Shown here: positions 5,673 to 12,782 of the stretch, in pieces
How the letters are laid out: every line of letters starts with the position of its first letter
Position numbering within the stretch: position 1 is the stretch's first letter
Source: Caldilineaceae bacterium
Lineage (GTDB): Bacteria > Chloroflexota > Anaerolineae > Caldilineales > Caldilineaceae
Length of the DNA stretch: 13,855 nucleotides
NCBI GenBank assembly: GCA_020634755.1
Contig: JACKBC010000077.1
Location: 1-13,855 of the forward strand
Direction of reading: 5' to 3'
Position numbers and translations under genes: made by a program
The notes under the pieces: model-generated
What the model was told of the DNA's origin: nothing
The model's database searches: none
Seen by the model: the letters and a program-made list of their open reading frames with translations, nothing else

Positions 5673-6986
5673 ATGCTAAAAGCAATCATTGTGGGCGCCG
5701 GTCATCGCGCCTTGACCTACGCTTCCTACGCCCGTCAGCACCCAAACGAACTGCAAATTGTGGGCGTGGCGGACCCCATTGCGGCCCGCCGCGAACAGGT
5801 GGCCGACCTGTACGATCTGCCGGCTGAGCGCTGCTTTGGTTCGGCAGAAGAGCTGGCCGCCCAGCCCAAGTTTGCAGATTTTGTGATCAACGGCACCATG
5901 GATCATCAACATGTGGCCACGGCGCTGCCGCTGCTGGCCGCTGGGTACGATATGCTGCTGGAAAAGCCCTTTGCCGTGAGCGAGGAAGAGATGTGGCAGC
6001 TTGTCGAAGCCGCGCGCCTGCACAAGCGCAAGGTGGCCATTTGCCACGTCCTGCGCTTTGCCCCCTTCTACACTGCCATTCGCCAAAAGGTGGTGGATGG
6101 CGTCATCGGCGACATTCTCAACGTGCAGGCCACCGAACACGTATCGTATCATCACCACGTGGTGGGCTATGTGCGCGGCAAATGGAACAGCAAGGCCAAG
6201 TGCTTTTCGCCCATGCTCATGGCCAAGTGTTGCCACGATCTGGATCTAATCACCTGGATGAAAAGTGGCGTGCCGCCCGTGCGCGTCTCTAGCTTTGGTT
6301 CCAACATGCAGTTTCGGCCCGAACGCGCGCCCGCCGGCGCTGGTACGCGCTGCCTGGTCGATTGTGAAATCGAGCCAGATTGCCTCTACTCGGCGCGCAA
6401 GCACTATCTGGATCACCCGAACCGCTGGGCCTTCTATGTGTGGGACGCGCTGCAACAGGAAGGCGCAACCACCGCCGCGCCGCACAAGCCATATGCCGAA
6501 CTGACGCTCACCGAAAAAGAAGAATGGCTCAAGCGCGACAACCCGTATGGCCGCTGCGTTTGGAAGTGTGACAACGACGTAGTCGATCACCAATCGGTGG
6601 CCATTGAATTTGCCGATGGCGCCACGGCCACGCTCAACATGGTGGGCGGCGCTTCCAAGCCCTCACGCTCGATTCATCTGGTCGGCACGCTGGGCGAAAT
6701 CCAGGGCAACCTGGAGGACAGCCGCTTTGTGATCCGCCACATAGACCCGCGGCCAGGCTGTGAATATGCCGAAGAAGTGGTGGATCTCTCCATCGGCGGC
6801 GACATGACCGGCGCCTTTGGCGGCCACGGCGGCGGCGATCTGCGGCTGGTGGCCGACTTTCTTAAACTCATGAATGGCGAGCAACCGTCAATCTCTACCA
6901 CGACGCTTGAGGATTCGGTCAATGGCCATTTGGTCGGCTTCCGCGCCGATACAGCCATGACCGAAGCCAGCGTAGTGGCTATTTAA
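5673..6986 (+). CDS. Gfo/Idh/MocA-family oxidoreductase with cysteine-rich insert
   Basis: A 437-residue NAD(P)-dependent oxidoreductase of the Gfo/Idh/MocA family, which oxidises or reduces sugars, inositols and related polyols. The N-terminal Rossmann domain shows IVGAGHRA (6-13) and VADP (32-35); the hallmark EKP is at 97-99 (LLEKPFAV), with Lys98 the catalytic lysine; the C-terminal domain motif CHDLDLITW (187-195) holds the His/Asp pair. The protein exceeds the common 330-390 residues because of a middle section (about 212-305) with Cys227, Cys231, Cys237, Cys295 and Cys299 (TRCLVDCEIEPDC and GRCVWKCDND). The C-terminal GGGDLRLVADFLKLMNGEQP is usual. ATG 5673 has only a weak GAGA upstream. 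It heads a three-gene run: 36 bp to the LLM gene, which then overlaps the kinase gene by 4 bp. Substrate and direction are unknown. Confidence 0.9.
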   Translation: MLKAIIVGAGHRALTYASYARQHPNELQIVGVADPIAARREQVADLYDLPAERCFGSAEELAAQPKFADFVINGTMDHQHVATALPLLAAGYDMLLEKPFAVSEEEMWQLVEAARLHKRKVAICHVLRFAPFYTAIRQKVVDGVIGDILNVQATEHVSYHHHVVGYVRGKWNSKAKCFSPMLMAKCCHDLDLITWMKSGVPPVRVSSFGSNMQFRPERAPAGAGTRCLVDCEIEPDCLYSARKHYLDHPNRWAFYVWDALQQEGATTAAPHKPYAELTLTEKEEWLKRDNPYGRCVWKCDNDVVDHQSVAIEFADGATATLNMVGGASKPSRSIHLVGTLGEIQGNLEDSRFVIRHIDPRPGCEYAEEVVDLSIGGDMTGAFGGHGGGDLRLVADFLKLMNGEQPSISTTTLEDSVNGHLVGFRADTAMTEASVVAI

Positions 6987-7022
6987 CCGCGTATAACATT
7001 AGTCCAATTTAAGGAGAAACCC

Positions 7023-7952
7023 ATGACAAATCTACGCTTTGGCTGGCACCTGCATTCATTCCCCGTGGATGGTGCAAACGCCACCGATTTTCTGGCCCAA
7101 AACCTGCACATGCTCGACTACGTGCAGCACCATTTTGAATCGGTCTGGGTGGATGACCATGTGATGCCGTGGGCGCAGTGGCAGTCCAACGATACGCCAT
7201 ACGTGGAATGCATGACCACCATTGCCAACCTGGCCGGCCGCTATCCCACGCTAAAATTTGGCTCCAGCGTGCTCTGCCAGTCGTACCGCAACCCGGGGCT
7301 GCTGGCCAAGATGGCCGCCAATTTGCAATGGATGACCGGCGGACGCTTTATTTTTGGCATTGGCGCCGGCTGGATGATCGAAGAATATCAGGCGTACAAC
7401 TGGGCATACCCCAAGCCGTCTGTGCGCATTGCCCAACTTGAAGAGACGGTGGAGCTGGTGCGCACGTTGTGGACCCAAGCGCCGGCTTCGTATGAGGGCC
7501 AATATTACCGCATTGAAAATGCCTATTGCGAACCGCGCCCAGACCCCATGCCCCCCATTTTGATCGGCGGCGGCGGGGAACAGCTGACGCTGCGCGTGGT
7601 GGCCAAATATGCCGATATCTGGAACATTCCCGGTGGCACGCTGGAAAATTACACGCGCAAGCTCAACGTGCTGCGCCAGCACTGTGAAGCCGTGGGGCGC
7701 AACTATGATGAGATTACCAAAAGCTGGTCGTGCGAAGCCATTGCGCTGGCCCCCACCGAGGCCGAAGCGCGGCAGATCGCGGCGAATTCACCGTATAACA
7801 ATGGGGCCATTGTGGGCACGCCGCCGCAGGTGGCCGAACAGCTACAAAAATTTGTGGATGTGGGGCTAGAATATCTGATTGTGCGACTCATCGATTTCCC
7901 CCGCCGCAATGGGCTGGAGCTGTTTGTCAACGAGGTCATGCCGCTATTATGA
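7023..7952 (+). CDS. LLM-class (luciferase-like) flavin/F420-dependent oxidoreductase
   Basis: A 309-residue TIM-barrel protein of the luciferase-like monooxygenase superfamily, in the form usually annotated as F420-dependent. Visible motifs: VWVDDHVMPW (41-50), the SYRNPGLLAKMAANLQWMTGGR region (87-108) with FGIGAGWMIEEYQAY (111-125) that lines the cofactor site, the ETVELVRTLW helix (141-150), and PPILIGGGGEQLTLRVVAKYADIWN (177-201), the phosphate-binding end of the barrel. Such proteins use reduced FMN or F420H2; which one cannot be decided without F420 biosynthesis genes, and none are here. An excellent SD (AAGGAG, six bases spacing) precedes ATG 7023. It overlaps the phosphofructokinase gene in an ATGA junction and follows the Gfo/Idh gene by 36 bp, which points to one transcript. 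The reaction is unknown. Confidence 0.9.
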   Translation: MTNLRFGWHLHSFPVDGANATDFLAQNLHMLDYVQHHFESVWVDDHVMPWAQWQSNDTPYVECMTTIANLAGRYPTLKFGSSVLCQSYRNPGLLAKMAANLQWMTGGRFIFGIGAGWMIEEYQAYNWAYPKPSVRIAQLEETVELVRTLWTQAPASYEGQYYRIENAYCEPRPDPMPPILIGGGGEQLTLRVVAKYADIWNIPGGTLENYTRKLNVLRQHCEAVGRNYDEITKSWSCEAIALAPTEAEARQIAANSPYNNGAIVGTPPQVAEQLQKFVDVGLEYLIVRLIDFPRRNGLELFVNEVMPLL

Positions 7953-9070
7953 CAAAATATGTTGGAATTCTCACAGCGGGCGGCGATAGCCCCGGACTCA
8001 ACGCCGCCATTCGCGGCATTGGGAAAGCCGCATTAGCCAGTCACGATATGCACGTGATTGGCTTTCGCGATGGTTTTCGAGGCGCCATGGAAAATCGCAT
8101 TATCCCCCTGGATAGCTCGGCGCTCTCGGGCATTCTCACCCAGGGCGGCACTATTTTGGGCACCAGCCGCGATAAGCCCCACCAGATGCCCGTGGGTGGC
8201 CAAGTGATGGATATGACCGACGCCATTATTGGCAACTATCACAAACACCACCTGGATGTGCTGGTTTGCCTGGGCGGTGGCGGTACCCAGAAAAATGCGC
8301 TGCATCTGCATGAACATGGGCTCAACATTATTACGTTGCCCAAAACCATTGATAATGACGTGGCGCAAACGGATATGACCTTTGGCTTTGATACCGCCCT
8401 GGGCATTGCCACTGAAGCCATCGACCGCCTGCACAGCACGGCCCACAGTCATCACCGCATAATTGTGGTGGAAATCATGGGCCACCGGGCGGGTTGGCTT
8501 GCCTTAGGCGCTGGCATTGCCGGTGGCGCCGATGTGATCTTGATCCCGGAAATTCCATATCACATTGAAAACGTAGCAGAAGCCATTCGTCAGCGCAGCC
8601 GCGAAGGTAAACGCTTCAGCATTGTGGCCGTGGCCGAAGGCGCCGTATCGCAAGAACATGTGCGCAACGTACAAGCAGTTGCCAAACGACGAGATAAGGC
8701 CAAAACAAAAAAGGCAAAACGAGCCGCTAAAGCCGAATTGCAAACTCTCAAGAGCGCAAATGCAGGCAGCGCCGTACGTTTAGCTCAGCAGCTAGAAGAG
8801 TTAACTGGGCTTGAGTCGCGCCTGACCATTCTGGGCCATTTACAGCGCGGTGGAACGCCCTCTGCGGCCGATCGGCTGCTGGCCACCCAGCTGGGCACGG
8901 CCTGCACAGAGTTCATCCAGAATGGGCAATATGGGGTCATGGTGGCCCTGCAAAATGGCAAAACCGTGGCCGTTCCGCTCAAAGAGGTGGCGGGCAAACT
9001 TAAAACTGTACCGCCTGACCATGAATGGATTCAAAGCGCCAGAGGCGTGGGCACTTGCCTGGGTGATTAA
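7949..9070 (+). CDS. pfkA: 6-phosphofructokinase, lysine-type (GGGGT...PKTIDND)
   Basis: A 373-residue phosphofructokinase of the PfkA superfamily, the committing step of glycolysis (fructose-6-phosphate to fructose-1,6-bisphosphate). Motifs: GILTAGGDSPGLNAAIRG (6-23), the phosphoryl-donor loop LGGGGTQKNA (108-117), the catalytic loop PKTIDND (131-137, catalytic Asp135), VEIMGHRAGWLAL (174-186), and the sugar-phosphate motif ILGHLQRGGTPSAADR (294-309). Aligned to E. coli PfkA, positions 103 and 104 are both Gly and position 124 is Lys132. Gly104 is the ATP-type residue, Lys124 is the residue of PPi and mixed groups, so the donor is most likely ATP but not certain. Residues about 243-268 are a lysine/alanine-rich insert absent from E. 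coli PfkA. Start overlaps the LLM stop; there is no good SD, so translation is probably coupled. It converges on the DUF2891 gene, 19 bp away. Confidence 0.9.
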   Translation: MTKYVGILTAGGDSPGLNAAIRGIGKAALASHDMHVIGFRDGFRGAMENRIIPLDSSALSGILTQGGTILGTSRDKPHQMPVGGQVMDMTDAIIGNYHKHHLDVLVCLGGGGTQKNALHLHEHGLNIITLPKTIDNDVAQTDMTFGFDTALGIATEAIDRLHSTAHSHHRIIVVEIMGHRAGWLALGAGIAGGADVILIPEIPYHIENVAEAIRQRSREGKRFSIVAVAEGAVSQEHVRNVQAVAKRRDKAKTKKAKRAAKAELQTLKSANAGSAVRLAQQLEELTGLESRLTILGHLQRGGTPSAADRLLATQLGTACTEFIQNGQYGVMVALQNGKTVAVPLKEVAGKLKTVPPDHEWIQSARGVGTCLGD

Positions 9071-9089
9071 ATTTGCCCAGAAATCAAGC

Positions 9090-10112
9090 CTACGCCGTAA
9101 TCAAATACATGACAAAACTGGGCGCCCAGTGCGACACCATGTAATCTTCGTGCAGCGCCGTGGAAAGGCCCGCCACCCGGTGGTCTTTGGCCAACTCCGC
9201 AAACGGCTGTCGGCGCAGGTCATCCACCGGCAGTGCGTTGGCAATCCCGTGCAGCATCCAGGCGCGGCTCATGTTGAGGCCGGCAAAGTGGGCCAGCTGG
9301 CCATCCGAGGCATCGGCCACGCCCACGGGCGCCAGCTCGCGCGCCAGGCCCAGATGAGCATCTTCGCCCAAAAAACGGCCCAACCAGGCGCTAAATTCGG
9401 CGGGCGGCCAAATGCGCCGCATCAGGTCGGCTTCGGCCAGCGTGGGTGAGAGAAAATCGGCGGCAGACGGCTCGTAGGCCAGTGGCGCATCTGCATCGCT
9501 GCCGTAAAATTGCAGCGCCCGCTCGATAATCAGCTCGACCAGCGCGGCGTCATTGGCCGTGCGCGCCCAATCCAAGGTCAGCGCCATGCCAAAGGCAGTC
9601 TGGCTGTGCACACCCGAACGAATGGGCAGCGGCAGCCGGGTAAAGTAGGCCGTCATGCGCTCGGCTGCGTGCGCTTCCAGCGGGCTTAACGTGGTGCGCC
9701 AGCGCGCAGTTGTGGCGTTGTCAAAGTGGCGCAGCTCGGTCATCAATTGCAGCAGCCAGGCCATGCCGTAGGGTAGCTCAAAGCTGAGCCGCCGCTGCAG
9801 ATAGTCCAGTTCGTTCGCTACATTTGGCTCCGTAAAGCTTTCGTCCAAAAGCGCCCATGCGGCGTCGGCAAATGCGCCGTGGCCAAAGAGGCGGAGCGCC
9901 CGCACCACTTGCCAATACGAATGCACCGCCGAATGCCAATCGTAGCAGCCATAGAAAATCGGGTGCATCTGGCGCGGGTTAGCCACATCCCCGTCGGCAT
10001 CCATGCGGTGCAAAATCCCGTTGGGATATTGGCGACGTAAATTGGCCAGCGTGACCGGAATAAATTGTTCGACCAGCAATTGGGCGTCCACTGTGGGCTT
10101 CTCCTTGCTCAT
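9090..10112 (-). CDS. DUF2891 family protein
   Basis: A 340-residue cytosolic protein of the uncharacterised DUF2891 family, probably an all-helical toroid like other proteins of this look. Conserved-looking blocks are HPIFYGCYDWHSAVHSYWQVVR (residues 50-71, given in part), LPYGMAWLLQL (113-123), RSGVHSQTAFGMAL (165-178), YEPSAADFLSPTLAEADLMRR (213-233 region), LNMSRAWML (279-287) and LSTALHEDYMVSHWAPSF (316-333). The many His, Asp, Glu, Trp and Tyr in these blocks suggest a sugar-binding or hydrolase-like pocket, but no catalytic role is established. There is no signal peptide. I start it at ATG 10112; the open frame to 10316 runs through a dispersed repeat and has no family resemblance. No clear SD precedes the ATG. 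It is divergent from the M20 gene and convergent with phosphofructokinase. Confidence 0.83.
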   Translation of the reverse strand: MSKEKPTVDAQLLVEQFIPVTLANLRRQYPNGILHRMDADGDVANPRQMHPIFYGCYDWHSAVHSYWQVVRALRLFGHGAFADAAWALLDESFTEPNVANELDYLQRRLSFELPYGMAWLLQLMTELRHFDNATTARWRTTLSPLEAHAAERMTAYFTRLPLPIRSGVHSQTAFGMALTLDWARTANDAALVELIIERALQFYGSDADAPLAYEPSAADFLSPTLAEADLMRRIWPPAEFSAWLGRFLGEDAHLGLARELAPVGVADASDGQLAHFAGLNMSRAWMLHGIANALPVDDLRRQPFAELAKDHRVAGLSTALHEDYMVSHWAPSFVMYLITA

Positions 10113-10137
10113 TTGAGGGTTGTGTGGAAGAATGGGG

Positions 10138-10173
10138 CGTATTTCTTGTTGCGTACTGCGTGTACTGGTTGAA
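10138..10173 (-). repeat. Dispersed repeat copy (ACGCAANACG family), minus orientation
   Basis: TGCGTACTGCGTGTACTGG (10150-10168) differs at one base from 12537-12555 and at four from 12602-12620; like the latter it is followed by TTGA. Its left end (10138-10154), read on the minus strand, is ACGCAACAAGAAATACG, which recurs in plus orientation at 10280-10296 with one mismatch. Confidence 0.75.
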
Positions 10174-10216
10174 TTTTTGCACGGGCGACTCTTGCGAATG
10201 CGGTTCACAAAGCATG

Positions 10217-10241
10217 TTGCGCAATAGCAATTTGTACAAAT
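10217..10241. promoter_or_regulatory. Two adjacent palindromes, candidate operator
   Basis: TTGCGCAA (10217-10224) and ATTTGTACAAAT (10230-10241, a perfect 12-base palindrome) sit five bases apart in the middle of the divergent region between the DUF2891 and M20 genes. The second has the shape of a dimeric repressor site. No regulator gene is in the window, so this is a candidate only. Confidence 0.4.
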
Positions 10242-10279
10242 AAACAAAGCAGGCGCCCAACCAGCTCCAACACCAGTAA

Positions 10280-10296
10280 ACGCAACACGAAATACG
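10280..10296 (+). repeat. Dispersed repeat copy, plus orientation
   Basis: ACGCAACACGAAATACG is the inverted partner of 10138-10154 (16 of 17 bases). The centre of the pair, about 10217, falls at the TTGCGCAA palindrome. Confidence 0.65.
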
Positions 10297-10305
10297 TTTC
10301 CCAAG

Positions 10306-10311
10306 TATAAT
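10306..10311 (+). promoter_or_regulatory. Consensus -10 box TATAAT before the M20 gene
   Basis: An exact TATAAT lies 47 bp before the M20 ATG, giving a leader of about 40 bases if used. No good -35 hexamer is at 16-18 bp upstream (GCAACA/CAACAC there) and there is no TG extension, so it may need an activator, or be chance. Confidence 0.4.
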
Positions 10312-10358
10312 CCCACTCCCCCAATTTACACCATTGACCGATCAACAAGGACAACCAA

Positions 10359-11552
10359 ATGACTTCACCATTTTTAGCCGATGCGCAAGCACTTGCAGAG
10401 GAACTGACCGCTCTGCGCCGCGATTTTCATATGCACCCAGAGTTGGGCTTTCAGGAGTTTCGAACGGCCGGCATTGTGAATGAGCAGCTCAATGAGTTGG
10501 GCTATGAAGTGATTTCCGGCGTGGGCCAAACGGGCGTCGTGGGGCTGCTGCAAGGGGGCCAGCCGGGCGAACGCACAGTGCTGCTGCGCTTTGACATGGA
10601 TGCGCTGCCCATTGAGGAGGCCAATGATGTGCCATACCGCTCGCAGACGCCGGGCGTCATGCACGCCTGCGGCCACGATGCACACACGGCGGTGGGGCTG
10701 GGCGTGGCCAAAGTGCTGGCCAAACACCGAGACAAAATTCCCGGCGCCATCAAGCTTATGTTTCAGCCGGCTGAAGAAGGGCTGGGCGGCGCGCTGGCCA
10801 TGATCAATGACGGTGTGCTGGACCGCATTGGGCCCCAGGTCGATCGCGCCATTGGGCTGCACGTTTCGGCCATGCATGAGCTGGGCACGGCGGCAGTCTG
10901 TGCCGGCCCCATGATGGCCGCCGGCGCCGGCGTCACCATCACCGTGCACGGCAAAGGGGGCCACGGCGCCATGCCCCACAGCACCGTAGATGCCGTGGTG
11001 GTGGCCGCGCACATTATTGTGGCGCTGCAAACCATTATGGCGCGCAATGCCGATCCGGATGATACCGGCGTCGTGACCATCGGCAGCATTGAAGCCGGCA
11101 AGGCGGGCAACGTCATCGCCGAGACCGCGGTCATGCGCGGCACCATCCGCAGCTTTACGCCGGAGGTCAAGGCGCTGCTGCGCAAACGGGTGCCGGAGAT
11201 CGCGCAGGGCGTCGCGACAGCCCTGGGCGCCACGGCAGATGTGCAGATCAGCACCGGCGTGGACGCCACGGTCAACGCCGAAGCGCCAACCAGCGTTATG
11301 TATGATGCCGCCGTGGAGGTGCTGGGTGAAGACAACATAGACACGACCTTTCGCACAACCGGCGGTGAAGACTTTTCGGCGGTATTGGCGCGCGTGCCGG
11401 GCAACTTCTTCTTCCTGGGCGCCGCCAACGCCGCCCAGGGCATCACCTACCCTCACCACAATCCGCGCTTTGATATCGATGAGAGCTGCCTGCCCGACGG
11501 CGTGGCGATCTTATGTGATGCCGCCGTGCGCATTCTGCGGGGAGAAGGGTAA
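10359..11552 (+). CDS. M20 (M20D-type) amidohydrolase / metallopeptidase
   Basis: A 397-residue member of the M20 amidohydrolase family close to hippurate hydrolase, IAA-amino-acid hydrolase and N-acyl-amino-acid deacylases. It begins LRRDFHMHPELGFQEFRTA (19-37), carries LLRFDMDALPIEE (75-87), then MHACGHDAHTA (101-111) with Cys104 and His106 as metal ligands, FQPAEEG (135-141) with Glu139/Glu140 as catalytic base and ligand, and His168 in IGLHVS. The lid domain starts GVTITVHGKGGHGAMPHS (191-208), and the last ligand is in YPHHNPRFDIDE (364-375). All catalytic residues are present, so it should hydrolyse N-acyl or amide bonds of amino-acid conjugates, using Zn, Mn or Ni. SD AAGGA is seven bases before ATG 10359. 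The EamA transporter follows by 26 bp, suggesting a two-gene operon that deacylates and moves the product. The exact substrate is not known. Confidence 0.92.
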   Translation: MTSPFLADAQALAEELTALRRDFHMHPELGFQEFRTAGIVNEQLNELGYEVISGVGQTGVVGLLQGGQPGERTVLLRFDMDALPIEEANDVPYRSQTPGVMHACGHDAHTAVGLGVAKVLAKHRDKIPGAIKLMFQPAEEGLGGALAMINDGVLDRIGPQVDRAIGLHVSAMHELGTAAVCAGPMMAAGAGVTITVHGKGGHGAMPHSTVDAVVVAAHIIVALQTIMARNADPDDTGVVTIGSIEAGKAGNVIAETAVMRGTIRSFTPEVKALLRKRVPEIAQGVATALGATADVQISTGVDATVNAEAPTSVMYDAAVEVLGEDNIDTTFRTTGGEDFSAVLARVPGNFFFLGAANAAQGITYPHHNPRFDIDESCLPDGVAILCDAAVRILRGEG

Positions 11553-11578
11553 ATCGAGCAAGATCACGCTACATTCTC

Positions 11579-12529
11579 ATGCGCCATCGCCCACATGTTC
11601 TTACCATGCTCCACTGGCCAGCATCCTTCTCGCCCAATTGGACGGGTTGGCTTCTGGTAGTTTTGGCCAATGTCTGTTTTAGCGTCGTGTCGCCCATTGG
11701 GCGCTATGTGGTCAGCAACGGCATGGACCCAGCGCTTTTTGTGGTTTTGCGCTGGTCTATGGCCGCGCTGCTGTTGTCTGGTACAGTGGCCGTGGTAGAG
11801 CCACAGCGCTTGTTTATTGATCAGAACGGGTTGCGCTTTGCCTGCCTGGCCGGACTATTCAACAGCTTCTCGGCCCTTACGTTTGCTTCATCGCTAAAGT
11901 ATCTAGACGCCTCCATGGCGTCCATGATCTATAGCGCGCTGCCGCTGGCCGTCCTGGTGCTGCTGCGCTTTCGCGGCGAAAAGTTTACGTATCGCAACCT
12001 GGTCCGCATTGCCATTGCAGTGCTGGGCGTCTATTTGCTGATTGGCCCGGGCGGCGATGTGCCGCTGATAGGCGTACTCTTGGTGCTAGCGGCAGTCGTC
12101 TTTTTTGCCGTACAGTTGGTGTTGGTCCAATGGTATCTCAGGGCGTATAACCCGCGCACGGTGGCGCTCTACATTATGATCATGATTGCTTTGGTCAACG
12201 GAAGCTGGTGGTGGATCCAAGGCAGTGCCTGGCACATGCCGTCCCAACAGGTATGGCTGGCCATTGGGCTATTGGCGCTGGTGGGTAGCTATCTATCGCG
12301 CATCTGCTATTATGGCGGCATCCAGCGCATTGGCAGTGGCCAGGCGTCCATGCTCTCTCCGCTGGAAACGCTGCTCACCGTGGTTTGGGCCACCCTGTTC
12401 CTGCAAGAGCGGCTCAGCCCGGTCCAGTGGATTGGCGGCGCGCTCATTCTGCTCAGCGCGCTGCTGGCTATCCAACGACTGGGCAGAGCGCGCTGGCGGC
12501 CGCGGCTGCGCATGGGCGCGCGGATGTGA
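11579..12529 (+). CDS. EamA-family (DMT) transporter
   Basis: A 316-residue inner-membrane protein of the drug/metabolite transporter superfamily with two EamA repeats and about ten membrane segments. Hydrophobic stretches are near 22-38, 53-73, 87-104, 110-129, 142-156, 162-185, 196-212, 225-242, 256-275 and 284-298. The first repeat ends YSALPLAVLVLLRF-GEKFTYRNL...VLGVYLLIG (118-156); the second has SPLETLLTVVWATLFLQERL (260-279) with WIGGALILLSALL, a very typical EamA end. Family members export or import amino acids, nucleosides and metabolites. Start is uncertain: ATG 11579 and ATG 11606 are both in frame and neither has a good SD; translation may depend on reading through from the M20 gene 26 bp upstream. 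The C-terminus is arginine-rich, in keeping with a cytoplasmic tail. Substrate unknown; an amino acid released by the M20 enzyme is a guess. Confidence 0.88.
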   Translation: MRHRPHVLTMLHWPASFSPNWTGWLLVVLANVCFSVVSPIGRYVVSNGMDPALFVVLRWSMAALLLSGTVAVVEPQRLFIDQNGLRFACLAGLFNSFSALTFASSLKYLDASMASMIYSALPLAVLVLLRFRGEKFTYRNLVRIAIAVLGVYLLIGPGGDVPLIGVLLVLAAVVFFAVQLVLVQWYLRAYNPRTVALYIMIMIALVNGSWWWIQGSAWHMPSQQVWLAIGLLALVGSYLSRICYYGGIQRIGSGQASMLSPLETLLTVVWATLFLQERLSPVQWIGGALILLSALLAIQRLGRARWRPRLRMGARM

Positions 12530-12555
12530 ACGATGGTGCGTATTGCGTGTACTGG
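12530..12555 (-). repeat. Dispersed repeat copy 1 of the 3' cluster
   Basis: It begins one base after the EamA stop. The 26 bases match 12595-12620 at 23 positions, and its last 19 bases, TGCGTATTGCGTGTACTGG, match 10150-10168 at 18. Confidence 0.78.
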
Positions 12556-12594
12556 ACGAGTATGTTGTGGGGTGACGTGTGGCTAGCGGGGTAG

Positions 12595-12625
12595 ACGATG
12601 GTGCGTGGTGCGTGTACCGGTTGAG
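12595..12625 (-). repeat. Dispersed repeat copy 2 of the 3' cluster
   Basis: It lies 65 bases after copy 1 and ends CCGGTTGAG (12617-12625), whose exact complement CTCAACCGG occurs at 12740-12748 beyond copy 3. Confidence 0.75.
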
Positions 12626-12706
12626 AAACTAGTCGGGTAGCGTGCAGCTTTCGAGCTAAACATTGTCAACCTGCGTTGAACCAAGCACCCTCACCAGATG
12701 ATCGAA

Positions 12707-12748
12707 CAGTTCACGCACCACGCAATACGCAAAAAACGGCTCAACCGG
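12707..12748 (+). repeat. Dispersed repeat copy 3 of the 3' cluster
   Basis: The first 22 bases (12707-12728, containing CACGCACCACGCAATAC) match 12783-12804 with one difference. The orientation is opposite to copies 1 and 2, and the end CTCAACCGG mirrors the end of copy 2. Confidence 0.75.
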
Positions 12749-12782
12749 ATCACACGTCAAGTATCCCCACCGGATCGTCGTT

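Noticed and set aside
5676..6236. Open frame antisense to the Gfo/Idh gene
   Set aside because: No motif or SD; the sense strand carries a complete, recognisable protein.
9059..9080. CTGGG...CCCAG inverted repeat across the phosphofructokinase stop
   Set aside because: Five-bp arms with a 12-base loop, overlapping coding sequence; likely chance.
10113..10316. N-terminal extension of the DUF2891 protein
   Set aside because: The stretch includes a dispersed repeat copy and the palindromes, and has no family resemblance; ATG 10112 precedes the conserved region closely.
10374..11459. Long open frame antisense to the M20 gene (about 360 codons)
   Set aside because: It is His/Gly/Ala-rich sequence with no motif, a by-product of codon bias; the plus-strand gene has every catalytic residue.
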